Positions 31,621-42,624 of a stretch of 64,000 nt of DNA are shown in pieces. How positions within the stretch are numbered: the first letter of the stretch is position 1; each line of letters begins with the position of its first letter. The DNA comes from Equus caballus. Lineage: Eukaryota > Chordata > Mammalia > Perissodactyla > Equidae. Under the pieces are notes generated by a model. That model worked only from the letters and a program-made list of their open reading frames with translations. It was not told the DNA's origin and did no database searches. The translations under genes and the position numbers were made by a program. The DNA is taken from contig NC_091693.1 of NCBI RefSeq assembly GCF_041296265.1, positions 20,708,001-20,772,000 of the forward strand. Direction: 5' to 3'.

Positions 31621-33094
31621 CTGTTTGGTTCCTTTTTATAAGATCTATCTCTTTATTGATACTCTCATTTTATGCATTCATCATTGCCTGATTTCTTTCA
31701 GTTCTTTGTCCGTGTTTTCCTTTAGTTATTTGAGCAAATTTGAGACAGTTATTTTAATGTCTTTGTATAGAAGTAATCCAATGTCTGTGGTTCCTCAGGG
31801 ATGGTTTCTGCTACTTTATTTAGCTCCTTCGAATGGGCCATATACTCTTGCTTCTTTGCATGCCTTTTTTGTTGTTGAAAATTGCACATTATAGCATGTT
31901 AACCATAAAAATAAGATTTCTCCTTTCCCTCAAGTTTTTTTTTCTTTTTGACTGTAGTAGGCTGTAGTAGTCCATTGGTTTAATGATATTTCAAAACTTT
32001 TTTTTTTCCTACAAAAGACTTTATTCCTTGTTGTGTGTGGTTACTGAAGTCCCTGTTCCTTTAGGTTGCATTCAGTTAGTGTTTTGATGGACATCTCCTT
32101 GAGCATCAGGAGGAATATCTACACCTGTCCCAGCCTTTGTCGATTGGCTCAGTGTTGCATTACTCCTCTGACTCTTAGCCAGGTTTTTAAAATAACCCAG
32201 CGTTTGTCTTCACTTCCTCCTGGTGCTCAGCCTAGTGATCAGCAGGAGATGAAAGCTTAGGGACTTTTCAGGTCTTTTCTGTGTATATGGTCTGCCCTTG
32301 GCATGAGTGTGGCTTTCTAAATTCCCCTAGTGTACATGTACCCTTTGAAATGCCCCAATTTGCCAAAAATATTCTCCAGTTTTCTTTCCAGGCTTCAGAT
32401 AGTACCTTTTATGTTGTAACTACAATCTTTTGTCCCAGGCAGCTGTGGGGTTTTCCTTTTCCTGGCGATGTTTTTGGACAATGCCTGCCACTTTTCCTCC
32501 CTGAGTGAGTTCTGAGTTGGGGGAATAGAGACAAGCACCCTTTGTCAGTCCTTCAGGTTAACCAAGACAGGTAGGAATAGACAAACACAATAATTTGTGT
32601 ATAAGATCTGCTGTGCTCCCTTCAGAATCAGAGACCACGGTCCCACCCTGGGAGTGTAGGCTGCCATCCTCAGGACTACTGTCAAACCAGGGAGGCGCCA
32701 GATCTGGAGCCAATAAAAACTCTGCAAAGCTTTTCTCCCATTTCTAAGTTGCCTTTTTTCTTGACTCAGCATTTGCTTGGTTGCTGTAAACCTTTGACTG
32801 TTCCAGAGTTCTGACATACTTGGTTCTGACGGTGTCTGCTTGTTTTCAATCTTTCTGTTGATTAATGGGTGTCTGTAGCTGCCTACTCTGTCATTTTGCT
32901 GATGTCTCTCCTGAGGCTGGTTTTTTAAAGGGAGGGTGACCAATGCTGCCTCTGTTTACAAACCTGTCTCTCTTTCCATGCCTGGGTCTCCGTGTGTGTC
33001 CCTGAGTCTTTGTCCTTGTGTATATTCGGCTGCCCTGTTCCTTCTGAAAGTCTCTCACTTCAGTGACTCACTTCCCCTCTCACTCTCTCCCAAG

Positions 33095-33280
33095 GGTGAC
33101 CCTGGGGGCATCCTGGACTGTGATAGTTTCCTTCAGGGCTTCATATCCTTGGGACGATTTCTGTGTGACCTACTCAACAAACTCAATGTGTACACCAACC
33201 TCTGCCAGTTGTCTGACTGGATACAACAAAGTGGAAGCCAACTAAAGATAAGCCCAGAGCCTAACCCCTGCTCCTTGTGA
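33095..33280 (+). pseudogene. Lone KLK exon-5 relic, plus strand
   Basis: After a pyrimidine tract and AG (33093-33094), an open frame reads GDPGGILDCDSFLQGFISLG ... NVYTNLCQLSDWIQQ and stops at 33280. The 42-residue spacing from GD to the Trp equals that of KLK1E2 and KLK4 exon 5. The catalytic Ser codon reads Pro, so no enzyme could result. The tail after WIQQ (SGSQLKISPEPNPCSL) is longer than in known KLKs. No other exon is nearby. Its VYTNLC-W pattern is nearest KLK4-type enzymes. A MaLR LTR starts directly at its end. Confidence 0.7.
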
Positions 33281-33685
33281 ATGTGACCATACTTGGAGAC
33301 AGGGGCCTTTGTAGATGTTATGAGTTAAGATGAGGTCATCCTGGATTAGGATGGCACCTAATCCAATGACTAATGGCCTTGTAAGAAGAGAAAACAGAGA
33401 CGAGGATGCAGTGGGAAGATGGCCATGTGGACATTTAGAGAGAGACTAGAGTTATGCTACCATAAGATGAGGAATGCCAAGGAATGCTGGAACAAAGGGA
33501 GCCTAGAAGGAGGCGTGGACAGATTCTGCCTATGAACCCCTGCGAAGGAAACAACCCTGCCAATACCTTGGTTATGGAGTTCCAGCCTCCAGAACTGTGA
33601 GAGAATAGATTTCTGTTGTTTTGAGGTACCCAAGGTGTGGTACTTAGTTATGGCAGCTCTAGGAAACCAATATAGCCAGGCTTTA
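33281..33685 (+). mobile_element. MLT1-type MaLR LTR fossil
   Basis: Contains the family's characteristic blocks 'AATGTGACCATACTTGG', 'AGTTAAGATGAGGTCAT' and 'CCTCCAGAACTGTGAGAGAA'. A partial solo LTR of the ERVL-MaLR group, old enough to be shared widely among placental mammals. No internal region is seen. Confidence 0.85.
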
Positions 33686-34116
33686 AGGTCCATCCTTGTT
33701 GTGTGTGTGTCTGGTGCATCTCACTCCCAAATTCTGCTTATTGCTCCATAGGAAGCATCTACCACATGTCACTGTCCACTCTCCCAAAATGGACACCTGT
33801 CCTGCCTCCATCCCTCCACCGCCACGGAGAACGTGGCCATCCACCTCCTTGCCTGTGTCCTTGCAGAACCTGTGGGAGAAATGTCTCCAGACACTGCCAA
33901 TGTTTCCCGAGAGGGAGGGACAAAACTGTGTCCATTTGAGAACCACTGGTCTACACCTGTCTCTGACTCTTCCTTTCTCCCCACCCCTGACTCCACAGCG
34001 CAGGACACACATCAGGAGGGCTGGGAGGGTCTAGCCTTGGCCAGGTGGGTCCTGAGCTTCCGGGGGCTCCACAACTAGAAAAGACAGATGATGCTATGAC
34101 TTGCTTATTATTCTAT

Positions 34117-34122
34117 TTTAAT
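34117..34122 (-). terminator. Poly(A) signal ATTAAA for KLK1E2
   Basis: ATTAAA on the minus strand 25 nt after the KLK1E2 stop, matching the position of AGTAAA in KLK1. Confidence 0.7.
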
Positions 34123-34146
34123 CGTGTTAGCAGGAGGGCCGGGCGT

Positions 34147-37100
34147 TCAGCTGTTTTTCTCTATGGTCTCCTTGATCCACTTCAGATGGGGCATCACCTT
34201 GGTGAAGACAAAGTTGTCGTTGAAGTCGGCACACTCGCTGTAGCCCCATGACGTGATTCCTTGAAACACACCGTCGCAGATCAGCGCGCCCCCTGAGTCA
34301 CCCTAGGACGGAAGAGGAAGAGAGAGAGCGAGAAGAGTCAGTGGGGCCCCACCTCTCAGACCTGGGGTCAAAGATCACACACAGCGACCCCCCCCCAGCT
34401 ATGGGCAAAGAGACAGTTATCCCCAGAGTCCACTCCCAGAGAAGGGAGGAAGGGATTTCAAGGGAAGGGAGAGCGGCTCACGTCCTGGCCACTGGGGATG
34501 GGATGCAGGGTCCAGGTTCTGCCCATGGATGGTCCCTGCAGACGGGTCAGGGGGAGGAGGAACAGGATCCATCTCCGGGACACTTCCTCCCTCAGGGCTC
34601 ATCTCCGCTGTCATCCCTCCCAGGAAGCTTTCTCTGATGACACCCTCCTCTCCCAGGGGCACTGGGGAGCCATGGAAGGTGGGTGAGCAGGGGAGGGGCA
34701 AGGCCAGTTCTGAGATTAGAATGACCCCCTGGGCCAGGTGGGGACGGACTGGACAGAGAGACTGAGGGCCGAGAGCGTGTGAAGAAGGCTGGGGTGAGGG
34801 TCCAGGTGGGAACAAGGCCTGATCTGGGGCTGGGACGATGGGACAGAAAGGAGGGGACGTCAGTGAGAGTCAGGGGGCAGGAGGGACGAGCGTGGAGGGA
34901 GGGACCAGAGGGAGGGCTGCTGGTGGACTGAGGAACCAGGGGGAGGAGAAGGAGCAGGTTGGGTGGGAAACGCTGGGCTCAAGTAGGACTTGGTGAGAGT
35001 GTGTGTGTGTGTGTGTCGTGGGGGGTGTGAACATCTCCTTGGGGCTGCTCAGCTGACACTCAGGCCAAAGCTCAGGATCATCCTTAGTCCTCACCACCTC
35101 TCACTCCCACTGACACTCGGTCAGCGAATCCTGTGGGCTCCCTTTCGAGGTATCCAGAGTGGACTCCGTCTCCCCTAGTCCCTGCCACCACCCTGGCAGC
35201 CCCATCCTCACCCCCTACTGGGCCCCCTGCCTCTCCTCACCCCTGCACACTCACCCCACACGGATGCCAGAGGGACCTGTGAACACCCAACCCAGACCCT
35301 GTCCTGCTCCTGCTCAGCACCACCTGCCCCTCCTGGGTCCCTCAGAGGAAGAGCAAAGTCCTCCCCTGGACCCAGGGAGGCCCCGCAGGACAGGCCCTTT
35401 CTTCCCCGAGCCGTCACCTCCCGCCCTCTCCCCTGCTCGCTGGGCTCCACCCACACTGGCCTCACTGGTCCTCACACACACCAGGCCCACATCTCTTGGG
35501 GCCTCTGCACCTGCTGTTCCCTCTGCTCTTCCCCCAGACAGCACGCGGCTCACCCTCACCTGCTGCAGGTGTCTGCCCAGCCTCACCTTCCGCACGAGGT
35601 CACCCCCCTCATCACACCAGCCACCTCCCTGGCTCTGCTCTCTCTCCTCCCGCCCCCAGAGCTCCCTCACCTCCTGACAAGTACCATCACTTCTGTGCCA
35701 TGTTCACTATGTCTGTCTGTCTGTCTCCCCTCCCCAGAATGAGAGCTCCACGGTGGAGGCTCTTCTCCGTCTGATCACTGCTGTCTTCCCAGGGCCTGGG
35801 ACAGTGTCAAGCAGGTAGTACATGCTCAGTAAACACATGGTGAAGGAAGGAATGGGGGAACTATGATGTGGAGCAGTGAGATGCTGATGGTGCCCGGATG
35901 GGGGTGTGGGAAGGGCAGGCATATGGGGGAGGGAGCCGAGACACTGGGGGGCAGCTCCAGCCGGGAAGCAGGAGAGACAATGCCTGGTTAGGCACTCACA
36001 CCCCGGCCCTGAATCTGGGTCCACTCCCCCAGAGCTGCAGCATCTTAGCAGGAGAGGGCGGCTCACCAGGCAGATGCTTCCGCTATCATCCCTGTGGGTA
36101 GCGCACAGCACGAACTCGGTCATCTTCTCTGGGTAGGCTCGGGCACACTTCTCATTAGACTGGAGTCGGAGTTCCACACACTGGAGTGTGCCTGACCCTC
36201 TGTCTATGGGCAATGGAGAGACAGAGCTGTGGCCAGTCGCACCTGGCTTTTCAGTCCCCTCCTCCCTCAGACCCCACTGTCTGGGCCCCCAGCCTCCCCC
36301 CTCAGACCCGCTGTCCGGGCTCCACGCGGTGTGTCCGGCCCTGGCGTACTTGTAAACGTGCTGATCAGGCCCCAGCCCGAGGTGTAGCAGGTGCTTCCCA
36401 GTTTGGGTTCCTGGGTGGGCAGGTCCAGGATCTTCACAGCGTCTGTTATCCGGGCGGGCTGAGCCAGGCGGAGCAGCATGAGGTCGTGGCTGATGTCATC
36501 ATAAGGGCGCAGGTATTTCTTCTTCAGGAGGCTCAGGTCGAATTGTGGATCTAGGAAGCTGTCACTGACCTGGTGGAACTGGGCTGTGTCTTCATCCTCA
36601 GACAGATTGTGGCGCCCCAGCCAGATCTGGTAATCGCTGGGGAGAAAGAGGGATGGAGGGAATGAGGAGGAGAGGGGAGGGGAGAAGGGAGATGGGGCAG
36701 GGGAGCCTGGGGGAGGGTCCCGAAGAGAGAAAGAGAAACAGTGAGAAAAACAAAGAGAGAGATAAGAAAGATCATGAAGAGAGAAGAAAGAGTCATGAGG
36801 AAAAATAGAGTGAGGGAGGAAAGAAAGAAATGTGACAGTGTGAAAGAGGCAGATCTGGAGAGAAATGGAGTAAAAGAGAGGTTAAAATGATAGAATGAAA
36901 AAGACAGAGAGAAGAATGAGAAATAGAAGGAGCAGTTAAGAGAGAGGATGAGAAAAAGAGACAGTGAGAACTCATCACAGGGAAGAAGCAAAGAGTGAAG
37001 AGGCAGGAGAAGGAGAAATAGAGAAAGTGAGTAAGCACGGAGGAAGTAAAAAGAGCAAACGAGAAACAGGGGAGACCAGGCCAGGGATGGGGAGACCGAG

Positions 37101-40100
37101 TGAGGGAGAAGAGGGGGGAGGGCGGGAGGGGGGGCAGAGGCAGGAGGGAGGGGCTGTTCTAAAGGAAAGTCCATTGGGGGAAAGTAACAGTTCAGGGTGG
37201 CAACAGCGTCTCATTGGCTGAGCTGCAGCATTTCTCATTGGCTGAGCTGCGACATTTCTCATTGGCTGATCTGCAACGTTTCTCATTGGCTGAGCTGCAG
37301 CGTTTCTCATTGGCTGAGCTGCATCACTTCTCATTGGCTGGACTGTTGCCAGGTTGGGAGAGAAATCTTCCCTCAGTAGCAAAGTGGTTTTACTTCCCGT
37401 CCAAGATGCAGGCATCCTTTGGTGTAACTGACGATGTGTGATAGGACGTGGGAGCTCCCCCTACAGGCCTTCGCCACTCCAATTTAGTTGAGGTTTCTTT
37501 TATTAATTTCCACCCCTGTGTCCCCCTGGATGGACAACTGTCCTGGAGAGAGGGGCTGGGCAGCGTGAGAAGTCTCCCCCCCCCCCCATGTTGGGATGAT
37601 CCCTTCCTTTTCCCTGGGGGTCCCTGCAGTCCCATCCTGGGGGTGAGTGTGCTCAGCGGTGATGGGGTAGAGGGAGTGGGGCAGACACCGAGAGAGAGAG
37701 AGAGATGGGGCGGAGAGATGGAGGGTGAGACACCCAGCGACAGAGATGGCAGCTGAGAGACCCAGAGATGGACAGAGACAGGGAGAGACACAGAGACATG
37801 GAGACAGATGAGAGGGGGAGATAGAGACAAATCATAGTCACACAGAGAGAGACACAACAGAGACAGGACAGAGGGAGAAACAGGAAGACAGAGAGACAGT
37901 TACATGGGGAGACACAGAGAGACCAGGCAGCCATGGCAGGGCTTCCCTGGGGCCGTCCAATCCCAGCCCTGCCTCTCTCCATGGGCCCTGGACCAGTGCC
38001 ATCCTTCTCTCCCTCAGCCCCCAGCCTCCCCTGAGGTTATCCCAGGGCAATGGTCCTGGCTGACCATTCCTGTGGGAGCACAGATGCCACCAACCCCCCC
38101 AGACCTTCTGCCCCTACTCACTCACTCATGCAGTGAGCGGCTGTGAGCACCCACTGGGGGTGCACCAGAACGCCCCCACACTGGAAGTGCCCTTGATGAT
38201 ACACAGCCACCTGCCAGGGTTTGGAATGCTTCTCACACTCCCAGCCTCCTATGATCCGGGACTGGATGGGGGGCAGGGCGCCTGTGAAAGGGGTGCTAGG
38301 TCAGTGGGGTGGAGGTTAGCCATGGGGCTGGGGGGCTGGGCTAGAAGAGGGAGCTGTGCGGTGGGGTTAGGGGCACATGGGGGCAGAGGACCAGGCTGGG
38401 GGTCTGGGAACATGGGCAATGTGTGTTGGGAAGGACCTGGAATTCCTGAACCGTCCCTGGGATTTTGGGATATTGGTTGTTTCTGGGTGAGGAGATTTTA
38501 TGCAGAGAGCAGAGTCGACCCCAGGGATCAGGGTAGGAGACAACATGGCAGCATTTGGAGCAGCATGTGGTGTGGGAGTCGGGTGTTTTGGGGGTGACTT
38601 GGGGTCTTGGACTGAGGGAGAGGAAGCTGTGAATTCTGAGAAAGAGATTCTGAAAACCAGGGATAATGGTCCCAAGAGAGCAGCCCAGATGCTGGGGGCA
38701 GGGAGGATTTGGGAGGTTAACGGGACCTCAGGCTGTGAATGTTTAGGGCCAGCGTTGGGCTTCCGGGTTCTTAAAAGGATGCAGATTTGGGGAATCAGGT
38801 CCGAGAGGCCAAGAAGAGCGTCTGAGCTGGGGAATCTGGGTGTGATTTACGGTGCCTGGATTGGGGCTGGGAGAGTTGGGAGAATTTGGGGTTCTAAGTC
38901 AAAGAGCGAATGAAAAGCTTAGACTGGGAGAAATCCTGTGAAGGTTTGGGGTCCTGTGAACCAGGAATGGCTTCCAATGGGGTGAGGGTTCTGGGGGATA
39001 CGGTTCAGGTCAGGCTGGGGCCAGGGCTGAGCAGGGAGGGGTGAGTGATAATCAATGGGATAGGATATTGATTGGGATCTTTGTTTTTAAAGGGGATGAG
39101 GGTCATGGAGTGATTTATGGTTCATTTAGTCTGCTCCAAGGGCAGGAATGGAGAAGGGAGGGACGTGGGGGCCAAGTGGATGTAGGGTGGACTCAAGGCC
39201 CTGCTTGACGTGGAATCCTAGAATCACCTATTGGGGAACCCAAGGGAGGTCAGGGCAGGACAACGGGGCTTGTAAAGTATTGGGGCTCTTGAGGGTCCTG
39301 GAAAAGCAGAGATGCTAAAAGAAGGGATTTGCATTGGAGAAGACCTGAAGCGAGGGAGTGATGGATTTTCTGTGAGAGAGAAGTTGCTGTTGGGAGTGTC
39401 TGGGTATTTTTCTTGAGGAGAAGACTGGCAGTGCTGGATAGGGGTCTGGAGCAAAGATTCAATGAAGGAGGGGAAATGTTCAGAACCCCCATACCAGGGT
39501 GGGGAGCCCACATGGAGTCACAGCTCAAGTAGCGTGGCTGAGAAGAAGCAAGAGTGTCTGGAGGAATTTGCATGTCCGGGTGCAGGATTAGCAGCCAGAG
39601 GTCCAGGTCTGGGGGACAAGGTTGAGAGCTGACAGCTGGATGGGAAATATCACTGGGACCTGGTGGGATTCATGAGCTCAGGAGCCAGATCACTGAGCCA
39701 TAGAGAACTAGGTGGTAGAGGGGGATGATGAGCGTCCCAAGGACCCGTGGGATTGGGAGAAGACCTTGGAAGAATGGGAGACCTGAAAGAGAGACAGAGA
39801 TGGCCCAGAATTTGCCTCTTTGGTAAAGTGGCTGGGGGCAGGGAGAAGGTTCTAGGAGCCCCTGGGAGGGAGCAGGGACTTAGTGTGGAATGAGGACTGT
39901 GAGGAATGTGATGAAGGTGCAGGGGCTGCGATAGGTTTTTAGGATGGAGCTGGGGAGACAGGGGGAGCCTGGTACTTGGGATGGACTGTGGGTTGGAGGG
40001 CTGTGTTGGGGTGGGCCGTGGGTTGGGGGATGAGGCTGGGGTGCTGGGGGAGAAGGGAAGGACATATGAGGAGGTGAGGGCCCGCTCCCCATCCCGCATC

Positions 40101-40162
40101 CCCCGCTCCGTCTCACCAGTCTCGCCCAGGGATAAGTCGAGGCACAGAACCAGGAACCACAT
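34147..40162 (-). CDS. KLK1E2: Horse prostatic kallikrein KLK1E2, five exons, intact
   Basis: A secreted seminal/prostatic protease of 261 residues. Coding exons on the minus strand are 40117-40162, 38122-38281, 36350-36636, 36067-36203 and 34147-34302, the same lengths as KLK1. Signal [16 protein letters not shown], activation site [18 protein letters not shown]. Triad: His in WVLTAAHC, Asp in [10 protein letters not shown], Ser in [11 protein letters not shown]. The frame matches the published horse KLK1E2 as I remember it ([45 protein letters not shown]). Residue 189 is Ser (SGSICLGDSGG), as in PSA, so chymotrypsin-like preference is expected rather than Arg/Lys cleavage. The usual Pro after SGG is Ala. 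One sequon, NLS. Intron 2 holds a six-copy CCAAT-box array. A dead KLK15 copy lies upstream on the same strand. Confidence 0.97.
34340..36060 (-). other. KLK1E2 intron 4 with LINE-2 3' end
   Basis: Highly similar to the unit 2 block (26.06-27.49 kb) and, inverted, to the KLK2-type pseudogene intron 4 (54.32-55.7 kb). A LINE-2 3' end spans about 35.46-35.84 kb. Confidence 0.75.
37211..37345 (+). repeat. 24-bp tandem array carrying six inverted CCAAT boxes
   Basis: TCATTGGCTG starts at 37211, 37235, 37259, 37283, 37307 and 37331: six copies, exactly 24 bp apart with no length change, in KLK1E2 intron 2. Each unit holds ATTGGCTGA (inverted CCAAT, an NF-Y-type core) followed by GCTGCA. I see no such array in KLK1 or the pseudogene copies. 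Confidence 0.95.
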
Positions 40163-40228
40163 GGTGACAGAGGTGTCCAAGGGCAGGCAGGCGGTGAGCC
40201 TTGAGCTGGAGAGCCTCCCTGGGGAGTC

Positions 40229-40235
40229 TTTTAAA
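40229..40235 (-). promoter_or_regulatory. KLK1E2 TATA-like box TTTAAAA
   Basis: TTTAAAA 67 bp upstream of the KLK1E2 ATG, in a promoter block shared with KLK1. No full androgen-response element is obvious by eye in the 250 bp upstream. Confidence 0.75.
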
Positions 40236-41459
40236 GCTCTCCTTCCCCCAGGGCCCCACCCCTGCCCCGCAGGCACCCGGATGCTGGCCAAGGGCCTGCG
40301 CCTGCTGGCTGGGAGCTGGACACCTCCTCCCACGTGCAAGGCTGTTGAAGGGAGGGAGAGCCAGAACTTGTTTTCCTGTAGGTCTTAGATTACCCTGGGT
40401 GTGTTTTGGGGGCTAAGGCCAGATGGGGCAGGGCATGTGGCTCCTGGGGGCTTGCTCTTGAGGACAACGTTGGTGAGAAGTGCCAGTGGGAGGGACAGAA
40501 ATAGTAGGGTATCACTGACCCTGATACCATGCCTCATACGCCTTACCCCCAAGACTTAGTGTCCCCTGACGTACCAGCAGTGGGGCTCTGAGACCCCCTG
40601 ATCCTTGCTACGCTCTGAGCCGATAGGAGAGCACTCCCACTTTCTGTGTCCCTTGAAATAGAAGACTTGGCTTTCAGAACTCCCCGATTCTTGCTCTCTC
40701 AGGCTAAGAAACTAGTTCTCTAATCTATTGATCCTCTCAAAACAAGCCCTTGGCGTCTCAAAGATCCATAATCATAGCACCCCCAGAACCACAGGTCCTG
40801 GCGTCACCCAGAGCAAGGTCCCTAGCATTCCCAAATCCAATGTCCTCCAAAACAAGGCTGGGGTCCACATGACATCCACTCCTTAGTCTCCAGCTCTGGG
40901 ACCTTGAGTTCCCAAAGATTCTGGATGATGTGCCCTCCCGGGACAAGAGCATGATCCCTGCAAAGTCTAAGGTGCCCTACTCTGTAAATAAGATATTTAG
41001 GGCTCAAGAGCCAGGTTTGTGTACCTCAAGATTGAGGTGGTCTTGAAAATCCCATTGTGGGGTCTCAGAGGAGAATCAGGAAGTATCCTCCCGTGGCCTC
41101 CATTGTTAATCTGATTAAGTTTTCTAGGCTTCCAGCACGTTGATTATCTCTGCTGTTCAGTACAACCAGAAGAGGTCACGTGGGGTCAGCCCAGCTGTGT
41201 GTCAAGAACTTGGTAAAATCTTCCTTCTTTCCTACATGAGAAAACAGAAGATCCTAAGATAGTTAGTGAGATGGAAGTGGGAACAGATAAGCACAGTTTA
41301 AAACCTTAAGGACTAGGGTAGAAGGATATGCTCAGCCAGTGGCCGGATCTCTGACACTCCCTCACGTACATACCAAAGGTTACCAGAATCACCAAGTGGA
41401 GAGAGGTGTGCCTCAGCCTGAGTGAGGACCTCCTTGATCCAGTGCCGCCATCTTGTTCC

Positions 41460-41980
41460 CATCTACAACACAACCAAAACTCGATCCAACTCAACCAACC
41501 CAATCCAAACCAACCCACAGAAGCCCAGCCAATTCAACCAACTACAGCACAACCTAACCCAATTTAACCCAACCCAAACCAACCACACCATACACACCTA
41601 AATCCAAGGCAACTCAGTGCCATCCAGTTTAGCTCAGACCAGCCCAAACCCATCCACACAATCCTGATCCAACTCAACTCAACCCGCCCAATTTAACCCA
41701 ACCCAGCCCAACTCCCCATGTCTTCACCTTTCAAAATCAAACCAAACTCATGCCTGTCCTCGCGTCCAATTCTATCAACCCCTATCTCTGTGTCTTCTGC
41801 ATTGGAAACCAAACCGACTCCCATTCCCAATTCAACCCACACATACGTCTCAACCGAAAGCAAAGCAAACCCATCCCCAACCCCAACGGTGCCACAACAA
41901 ACCAACTGCACCATTGTCAGTCCCTAACCCAACCCCAGCACAATCCTGTCCCCATCTCTAATCCTGCTCCAAACCCACCC
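41460..41980 (+). repeat. Degenerate (CAACC)n tract of the KLK15 pseudogene
   Basis: CAACC/AACCC pentamers, equivalent to the intron 4 tract of KLK15 at 13.4-13.76 kb. The KLK15-type exon 5 that should lie to the left is absent. Confidence 0.8.
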
Positions 41981-42122
41981 CCATTTTAACTGCTTTTCCT
42001 GCTCCATCCACAAGCCCACCCTGGCATCTTCTCTGACCCAGGGAAACCCAGATCCAGTCCCCTCCCAACTCTCAAACCGACCTCCATCACTCTTCTTAAC
42101 TGATGACACCCTGGGCTCTAAC

Positions 42123-42613
42123 CTCGCAGGAGTCCAAGCCTGTGCCCTATACTGCAGCACACCCCATGGTGTTCATCAGGGGCCCTGGATAGTCCTAGTC
42201 ACAAGCTGTAGAAAAGATGATGAGTCCTTGCCCATCAGGACTTCAGGAAAGGGCACATTACCAGTCTCCTCTGTTCTCTCTCAAGAACCTAAGAGTTTGG
42301 GTCCCATAGCCCTCTTCACATGGGGCCGGGACCTATAACTTCTTCCTCTTTCAGAACCCAGGACTCCTTCAAAACCAGCCGTCCAGACCCCAGCTCTGCC
42401 ACCCCAAAGGCACGCTTTCTGAACCCAACTTATGCCCCCACTGGACCTGCCTTCATCCCGGGTCTGGCATTGGGTCTCAGACAGCACTCCGTGTGGGGGG
42501 ACGAGGGAAGCACTGCCGTATCCACACTTGAAGGGACCCCTTGCTGTGGCTGGGGGTGGGATGCACACTCCTCACCCTCCAGGAGCTCGTCACTGTCCCG
42601 GGCCACCGGGAGA
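42123..42613 (-). pseudogene. KLK15 pseudogene A, exons 2 and 4
   Basis: Minus strand. The exon 4 remnant (about 42123-42225) reads MNTMGCAA...GLDSCE with in-frame stops, against KLK15 MDTMVCAGVEGGGTNSCE. The exon 2 remnant (about 42459-42613) reads FKCGYGSASLVPPHGVLSET, against [19 protein letters not shown]: the catalytic His is lost and the donor has changed from GTATGA to GGATGA. Exon 3 is essentially deleted between them and exons 1 and 5 were not found. It lies upstream of KLK1E2 exactly as KLK15 lies upstream of KLK1. Confidence 0.82.
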
Positions 42614-42624
42614 GGTGGTGGAGG

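Larger units (their letters stand above)
30290..32930 (-). mobile_element. LINE-1 fragment(s), antisense
   Basis: Text such as 'GATGAGAAATTGGCTGTTGG', 'GGAGTTATTGAGCTTCTTGG' and 'TGTGTAGATTCATGTATTTC' is typical of old mammalian L1 read backwards. Translated on the minus strand, 30.85-30.9 kb gives NLPNLMKYMNLHIQEAQ, like 46.25 kb on the plus strand. Two ERE SINEs have inserted. No intact L1 frame. Confidence 0.8.

Noticed and set aside
37211-37345. CRISPR-like regular spacing
   Set aside because: The units are simple tandem copies without unique spacers, in a vertebrate intron.
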